Shown here: positions 31,520-35,546 of the stretch, piece after piece
Layout of the letters: every line of letters starts with the position of its first letter
Numbering within the stretch: the stretch's first letter is position 1
DNA from: an uncultured SAR86 cluster bacterium
GTDB taxonomy: Bacteria > Pseudomonadota > Gammaproteobacteria > Magnimaribacterales > D2472
NCBI GenBank assembly: GCA_902511425.1
Contig: CABXFE010000010.1
Coordinates: 1-35,546 of the forward strand
Length of the DNA: 35,546 nucleotides
Reading direction: 5' to 3'
Program-made: the position numbers and the translations under genes
Notes under the pieces: generated by a model
Seen by the model: only the letters and a program-made list of their open reading frames with translations
Told to the model about the DNA's origin: nothing
Databases searched by the model: none

Positions 31520-31621
31520 ATGAAAGCCCGCCTATTGTTCTTTTTAATACTAGTCTCCTTTCTTATTATAGGTTGCGGGATGAAGGCGCCTATACCATCT
31601 GAAGCTTTCTTAAATATTTAA
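31520..31621 (+). CDS. lptM: LptM (YifL-like) small lipoprotein
   Basis: A 33-codon gene in the gap before lysA. The product begins MKARLLFFLILVSFLI and has a lipobox ending at C19 (LIIGCG), followed by GCGMKAPIPSE, the conserved GCGxKGPLxxP-type start of mature LptM. LptM is a lipoprotein that helps the LptD/E lipopolysaccharide transporter mature by promoting correct disulphide formation. It sits seven bases upstream of lysA, the usual place for yifL near lysA/dapF. It would need Lnt (encoded at 9790-11268) for full acylation. A -10-like CATAAT (31508-31513) puts +1 exactly on its ATG; the AGG just before the ATG is too close for a normal ribosome site. Confidence 0.85.
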   Translation: MKARLLFFLILVSFLIIGCGMKAPIPSEAFLNI

Positions 31622-31628
31622 TTCCTTT

Positions 31629-32873
31629 ATGGATCATTTTCATTACAAAGAGAACGAGCTATTTGCTGAAGAAGTTGCATTAAAGGATGTAGCAGAAAAA
31701 TATGGAACTCCATCCTTTGTTTATAGCAAAGCTACGCTTGAAAGACATGCTAAAGCATACATAAATTCATTCAAATCTATGGATGGACTTGTATGTTTTT
31801 CAGTAAAAGCATTATCAAATATTTCGATTCTAAAAACCTTGAAAAATTCTGGTTGTGGATTTGACATTGTTTCTGGTGGTGAGCTTCATAGGGCGCTTTT
31901 GGCTGGTGCAGATCCAAAAAAAATTATTTTTTCAGGAGTTGGGAAATCAAAGTCTGAAATGGCCGCAGGCATTGATAATAATATTCTTTCTTTTAATGTT
32001 GAGTCAGAGCAAGAGCTTGATCAGCTTGGTGTTGTTGCTGGAGAAATGAAAAAAATAGCTCCTGTGGCAGTCAGGTTTAATCCTAATGTAGATGCTGGAG
32101 CACATGAATTCACAAAAACAGGTAGAAAATCTGATAAGTTTGGTGTGAGTATTGAAAATGCAAAGGATCTGATTAAAAAGTGTAATGAAAACTGCAATCT
32201 TAATCTGGTGGGCTTAACCTGCCACATTGGATCACAAATCATGGAACTCAATGGCTTTGAGCAGGCCGCTAAACAAGCTTTAGAGCTTTTAGTTGAACTT
32301 GAGAAACTAAATATTAATCTAGATTTTATAGACATGGGTGGTGGCCTAGGTGTTAACTATGTGGGAGAGGAGACTGTTCAACCAATTGAATTAGTTCAAT
32401 GCTATGAAAAAATATTTTCTGGAAGGACTGAAAGACTAATACTTGAGCCAGGACGCTCTATTTCAGCTAATGCTGGAGTAATGGTAACTAGAGTTGAATA
32501 TAAAAAAAATGATTTTCTTATTGCTGATGCTGCTATGAATGATTTATTGCGACCTGCCCTCTATCAAGCTCATCATGATGTCTGGCCAGTAACAAAAAAT
32601 AATGATGCTACTCTATCAACTGTTAATCTGGTGGGTCCAATTTGTGAAACAGGAGACTTTTTAGCAAAAAATATTAATAGCGAAAGCCTCAAGGGAGATC
32701 TGCTAGCTGTTAAAACTGTCGGCGCGTATGGTTTTGTTATGAGTTCTAACTATAACTCTAGACCCAGAGCAGCTGAAATAATTGTTGACAAGGATAAATT
32801 TTATTTAATTAGAAAAAGAGAAGATTACTCTTCTTTGACTGCACTTGAAGAAGGACTAGATGATCAGATTTAA
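31629..32873 (+). CDS. lysA: Diaminopimelate decarboxylase
   Basis: LysA decarboxylates meso-diaminopimelate to lysine. The 414-aa fold-III PLP enzyme has the PLP lysine K60 (CFSVKALSN), HIGSQI (199-204), the phosphate-binding MGGGLGVNY (236-244), EPGRS (273-277) and the substrate cysteine in GPICETGD (337-344). It overlaps dapF by 14 bases, so the enzyme that makes meso-DAP and the one that uses it are translationally linked. It follows lptM by seven bases. Confidence 0.96.
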   Translation: MDHFHYKENELFAEEVALKDVAEKYGTPSFVYSKATLERHAKAYINSFKSMDGLVCFSVKALSNISILKTLKNSGCGFDIVSGGELHRALLAGADPKKIIFSGVGKSKSEMAAGIDNNILSFNVESEQELDQLGVVAGEMKKIAPVAVRFNPNVDAGAHEFTKTGRKSDKFGVSIENAKDLIKKCNENCNLNLVGLTCHIGSQIMELNGFEQAAKQALELLVELEKLNINLDFIDMGGGLGVNYVGEETVQPIELVQCYEKIFSGRTERLILEPGRSISANAGVMVTRVEYKKNDFLIADAAMNDLLRPALYQAHHDVWPVTKNNDATLSTVNLVGPICETGDFLAKNINSESLKGDLLAVKTVGAYGFVMSSNYNSRPRAAEIIVDKDKFYLIRKREDYSSLTALEEGLDDQI

Positions 32874-33645
32874 AAAAATGCATGGTAATGGCAATGATTT
32901 TATTGTTTTAGAGAACTTAACTAAAACAAATTTACTGTCAAAATCTCAAATAATTAAAATGGGAGACAGAAAGAAAGGGTTGGGATTTGACCAGTTAATT
33001 ACCATAAATCCACCAAAAAATTCTGAACATGATTTTTATATAAAATTTTTTAATTCTGATGGGTCTGAGGCTGATATGTGTATGAATGGCGTACGGTCTG
33101 TTGGGGCGTTTATTTGGGAGGCAGGTCTTGCACCAAAAAAATTACTATTACTTAACACCAAGTCTAAACCTATGTTAGTAGAACCATCAAAAAATAAAAA
33201 AGTTAAAGTTGTTTTAGATTTTCCTACTCAAGAAAACATTCCAAAATCAGAAGCAAAATTCATAGAAAAATTTGGTATCAAAAAATATAAATTCATAAAT
33301 ACAGGTAATAAACATCTAGTTATAGAAACAAAAAGAGTTTTTTCTTACGATCTTGATTCGCTCTGTTCGAGCCTGAGAAAAAGAAAATTTTTCAGAGATA
33401 TAAATATTTCTCTATTTTCCAAACATGCTAAAAATCTCGAGCTAAGAACCAATGAAGCAGGAGCTGGCGAAACATTATCATGTGGATCAGCCTCAGCAGC
33501 TACTGCAAGTTTCAATATTAATAATAAGCGTTATCTAAAAATTATTTCTGCTGGAGGTGAGCTGAGTCTCAGAAAAATAAATGATAAGCTTGAAATGATA
33601 GGGCCGGCTGAATTTATCTGTGAGGGAACATGGCTAAAAAACTAG
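32860..33645 (+). CDS. dapF: Diaminopimelate epimerase, with two unusual substrate-site residues
   Basis: DapF interconverts LL- and meso-diaminopimelate using two cysteines. The 261-aa protein has KMHGNGNDF (6-14), the first cysteine C74 in ADMCMNGVRS and the second C208 in GAGETLSCGS. Both bases are kept, but compared with the usual DGSExxxCGNGxR and YERGAGETxACGSG two conserved positions differ: the glycine after C74 is M75, and the arginine after the substrate glutamate (E199) is A200. In H. influenzae DapF these positions (G74, R209) contact the substrate. The operon position (lysA-dapF-DUF484-xerC) supports a working DapF. It may bind substrate differently; loss of activity is possible but less likely in this context. 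Confidence 0.9.
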   Translation: MIRFKKMHGNGNDFIVLENLTKTNLLSKSQIIKMGDRKKGLGFDQLITINPPKNSEHDFYIKFFNSDGSEADMCMNGVRSVGAFIWEAGLAPKKLLLLNTKSKPMLVEPSKNKKVKVVLDFPTQENIPKSEAKFIEKFGIKKYKFINTGNKHLVIETKRVFSYDLDSLCSSLRKRKFFRDINISLFSKHAKNLELRTNEAGAGETLSCGSASAATASFNINNKRYLKIISAGGELSLRKINDKLEMIGPAEFICEGTWLKN

Positions 33646-34259
33646 ATGCTAAAGAGGTCGAGCTTTACTTGCTCGAAAATACTGATTTTTTCATTTCAAG
33701 GGAGTCGCTTGTAAGCGAGCTTAGCTTTAAGCATGATGCTGGAGGAGCAACTTCGCTGCTTGAAATGCAAGTGCGAAAACTTAGAGATGAGCAGTCAAGA
33801 CTGATGGATATGCTTTCAGGATTTGTTTCAACAAGTAAAGAAAATGAGGAGCTCTTTTTTAAGTCTAAAAACCTAACTTTGTCGCTAATTGCTTCCAGGA
33901 ACTTTGAAGAAGTGAAAAAAACTGTCGAGTTATTTTTTCAACAAAACTTTGCAGTTGATTCATGTATTTTGGAGTCTCTTTCAGGCTCTGAATTGCAAGA
34001 ATTAGAGAAAGTAACTGGCCTAGAAATGAACAAAGATTCAATTCATATGGGGCCTTTGTCAAAAGAGAAATTAGATGCTTTTTTTTCTAATGAGTCAGTT
34101 AAGTCAGCGGTAATTACCGTTATGAAGTTAAAGAATGGCTTTGGTCTTCTAAAGATGGGGTCTAATGAAGCTACAAAATACCTTGGTGATGGAGATACAA
34201 CATTTATAGAGTATATTCGCGACATCATTGTTAGGGTTCTTGAATCAAAAGAGGTATGA
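33630..34259 (+). CDS. DUF484 (GAF-like) family protein
   Basis: A 209-aa protein at the place of yigA in the dapF-yigA-xerC order. It has the DUF484 beginning (VELYLLENTDFFISRESLVSEL), a helical, probably coiled segment with MQVRKLRDEQSRLMDML (about 46-62), then a GAF-like domain (about 75-205). No catalytic motif, signal peptide or membrane helix is visible. Function is unknown; a link to XerC or to sensing is only guesswork from context. It overlaps dapF by 16 bases and xerC by four. Confidence 0.88.
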   Translation: MAKKLDAKEVELYLLENTDFFISRESLVSELSFKHDAGGATSLLEMQVRKLRDEQSRLMDMLSGFVSTSKENEELFFKSKNLTLSLIASRNFEEVKKTVELFFQQNFAVDSCILESLSGSELQELEKVTGLEMNKDSIHMGPLSKEKLDAFFSNESVKSAVITVMKLKNGFGLLKMGSNEATKYLGDGDTTFIEYIRDIIVRVLESKEV

Positions 34260-35164
34260 ATGAAAAAAAATATTTTGTTTCAGAGCTAATCTTTAATTAT
34301 TTAGACTATCTAGAGAACATTAAGGGTTTAAGCAGTAATACAGCTATTTCCTATAAAAGAGATTTGGTAAAGTTATCAAAATTTTTAAACGCATCTGGGG
34401 TAAATGATTTTGAAAGCCTTACAGAGGAAATATGTTCAGCCTGGATTGCAGACCTTTTTCAAAATAATGTTAGTGCGCGCTCTATTCAAAGACACATATC
34501 TGCTTCTAAGGGATTTTTTAATTATTTAAAAAAAAGTGGGTTGATTTCAGACTCTCCATTTCAACTAATTAATTCACCAAAATCTCCGAGTTACTTACCA
34601 AATATTTTATCGCCTGAAGAAGTGTCTCAGTTACTTAACTTCAAGCCAAAAAATTCACAAGAAAAAAGGGATCTAGCAATCATTGAGCTGATTTATTCAA
34701 GTGGATTGCGAGTTTCTGAAGCAGTAAATTCAAATTTAAATGACTTTGAAGAAAATAAAAATTTCCTTAGAGTTATTGGCAAGGGCTCAAAAACAAGACT
34801 GGTTCCTGTTGGAAGATATGCGCAAAACGCCATTAATGACTGGATGCTTGAAAGAGATAAACTATCAACAAAGGATAATGCTTTATTTATTAACTTAAGA
34901 GGAAGCCGAATTTCAACAAGAAGTGTGCAAGAAAGAATTAAAAATATTGCTTTAATGCAAGGATTGCCTCCTGTAAACCCACATATGTTAAGACACAGTT
35001 TTGCAACTCACTTGCTTGAATCAAGCGGAGATTTAAGGAGTATTCAAGAATTGCTTGGACATAGCTCCCTATCTACCACTCAGATATATACTAGGCTTGA
35101 TTATCAACACCTAATGAAGGTTTATGAGAACTCTCACCCAAGGGCACACAAAAAAAATGTCTGA
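34256..35164 (+). CDS. xerC: Tyrosine recombinase XerC
   Basis: XerC with XerD resolves chromosome dimers at dif. The 302-aa protein has an N-terminal SAM-like core-binding domain (about 8-95) and the catalytic domain with R152 (SGLRVSEA), K176 (GKGSKTR), H243 and R246 (HMLRHSFATHL), H269 (LGHSSLSTT) and the nucleophile Y278 (IYTRLD). Position after dapF-DUF484 is diagnostic for XerC rather than XerD or an integrase. It overlaps DUF484 by four bases (ATGA) and the next gene by eight. No dif site was recognised here. Confidence 0.95.
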   Translation: MNEKKYFVSELIFNYLDYLENIKGLSSNTAISYKRDLVKLSKFLNASGVNDFESLTEEICSAWIADLFQNNVSARSIQRHISASKGFFNYLKKSGLISDSPFQLINSPKSPSYLPNILSPEEVSQLLNFKPKNSQEKRDLAIIELIYSSGLRVSEAVNSNLNDFEENKNFLRVIGKGSKTRLVPVGRYAQNAINDWMLERDKLSTKDNALFINLRGSRISTRSVQERIKNIALMQGLPPVNPHMLRHSFATHLLESSGDLRSIQELLGHSSLSTTQIYTRLDYQHLMKVYENSHPRAHKKNV

Positions 35165-35546
35165 AATTCAACTGATTACTTTCGATTTAGATGACACGTT
35201 CTGGGATATCAGAAGCACCATTATTAATGCAGAAATAAACTCTAGAAAATGGTCCGAAGATAGAATTGGAGAAAAAATAGAATGGGGAACATTTGAAGAT
35301 TTTATGAAAATAAGAGACGAACTAATAAAAAAAGATTCATCATTAGAATATGATCTTGGCATGTTAAGAAAGAAGACGATTGCATATCACACAAAAAAAT
35401 ACTTCAGGGATCAAGCTGTTTTAGATGAATTCATTGAAGATGCATACAAGTTTTTTTTAGAAGAAAGGCATAAAGTAACTTTTTATAAAGATGTAATTGC
35501 AGTTTTAGAAGAGCTTTCCTCTAAATATCAGCTTGGCGTTTTAACA
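35157..35546 (+). CDS. HAD-superfamily hydrolase (YigB-like), N-terminal 130 residues; continues beyond the window
   Basis: The ATG at 35157 overlaps the xerC stop by eight bases, and the frame is open to the window end. HAD motif I is FDLDDTFWD (residues 9-17), with the nucleophile D10 and acid D12. A helical cap follows (about 20-100), and the window stops at LGVLT, where the threonine of motif II is expected. Following xerC it corresponds to E. coli yigB, a phosphatase with flavin mononucleotide activity, but the substrate here is not established. The short ORF on the opposite strand at 35168-35362 is a shadow. Confidence 0.88.
   Translation, partial: MSEIQLITFDLDDTFWDIRSTIINAEINSRKWSEDRIGEKIEWGTFEDFMKIRDELIKKDSSLEYDLGMLRKKTIAYHTKKYFRDQAVLDEFIEDAYKFFLEERHKVTFYKDVIAVLEELSSKYQLGVLT

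Noticed and set aside
1-35546. CRISPR array, tRNA, insertion sequence, prophage or toxin-antitoxin module
   Set aside because: No repeat-spacer pattern, cloverleaf, transposase or terminal inverted repeats were seen; xerC is the chromosomal dimer-resolution recombinase by context, not a phage integrase.

Overview
This is an AT-rich (by eye in the mid-30s % G+C, not counted), densely packed bacterial chromosome segment, almost certainly from a gammaproteobacterium with a streamlined genome, such as the SAR86-type marine lineages. Several neighbourhoods are gammaproteobacterial signatures: pepP | TIGR02449-zapA-6S RNA-fau; phoH(ybeZ)-ybeY-corC-lnt with miaB; ubiE-ubiJ-ubiB-tatABC; lptM-lysA-dapF-DUF484-xerC-HAD. 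The lineage guess is inference; there is no rRNA here to fix it. I see no prophage, insertion sequence, CRISPR array, tRNA or rRNA.

Layout. 1-1513 (-): start of a UbiH-like flavin hydroxylase and pepP. 1585-2849 (+): TIGR02449 coiled-coil protein, zapA, 6S RNA and 5-formyltetrahydrofolate cyclo-ligase. 2866-5534 (-): ilvA coupled to an epoxide hydrolase. 5559-6200 (+): rpiA. 6197-6944 (-): an exported glutathione peroxidase preceded by a 29-codon ORF and a structured leader with its own promoter. 7089-9248 (+): a bifunctional fatty-acid oxidation protein. 9263-14846 (-): miaB, phoH, ybeY, corC, lnt and an L,D-transpeptidase. 14857-16872 (+): a DUF1820 protein and a PhoD-like phosphatase with a twin-arginine signal. 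16861-17406 (-): orn. 17449-22268 (+): rsgA, ubiE-ubiJ-ubiB and tatABC. 22265-28650 (-): tkt-pgk-class I aldolase-dtd-acyl-CoA dehydrogenase-LOG protein. 28738-31496 (+): promoter, SAM-II-type riboswitch, metK, ahcY, terminator. 31520-35546 (+): lptM, lysA, dapF, DUF484, xerC and a truncated HAD phosphatase.

How the genes work together. The window covers ubiquinone synthesis (UbiH-like, UbiE/J/B), Tat export and a likely Tat substrate (the PhoD-like protein), envelope maturation (Lnt, LptM, L,D-transpeptidase, LysA/DapF for meso-diaminopimelate), the SAM cycle (MetK, AhcY), lower glycolysis and the pentose-phosphate shunt (Tkt, Pgk, aldolase, RpiA), RNA and ribosome maturation (YbeY, PhoH, MiaB, Orn, RsgA) and cell division/chromosome resolution (ZapA, XerC).

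Most interesting. (1) A SAM-II-type pseudoknot aptamer lies directly upstream of metK with a well-placed promoter, followed by an unusual hairpin and a possible upstream ORF. (2) A two-hairpin 5' leader, with a near-consensus promoter whose predicted start falls at the first hairpin, precedes a small hydrophobic ORF and the glutathione peroxidase; I recognise no known family there. (3) Promoters are very compact: two divergent gene pairs appear to share one -10 element read on both strands, and five genes have a -10 placed so that transcription would start within one base of the ATG. (4) DapF carries two substitutions at normally conserved substrate-binding positions.
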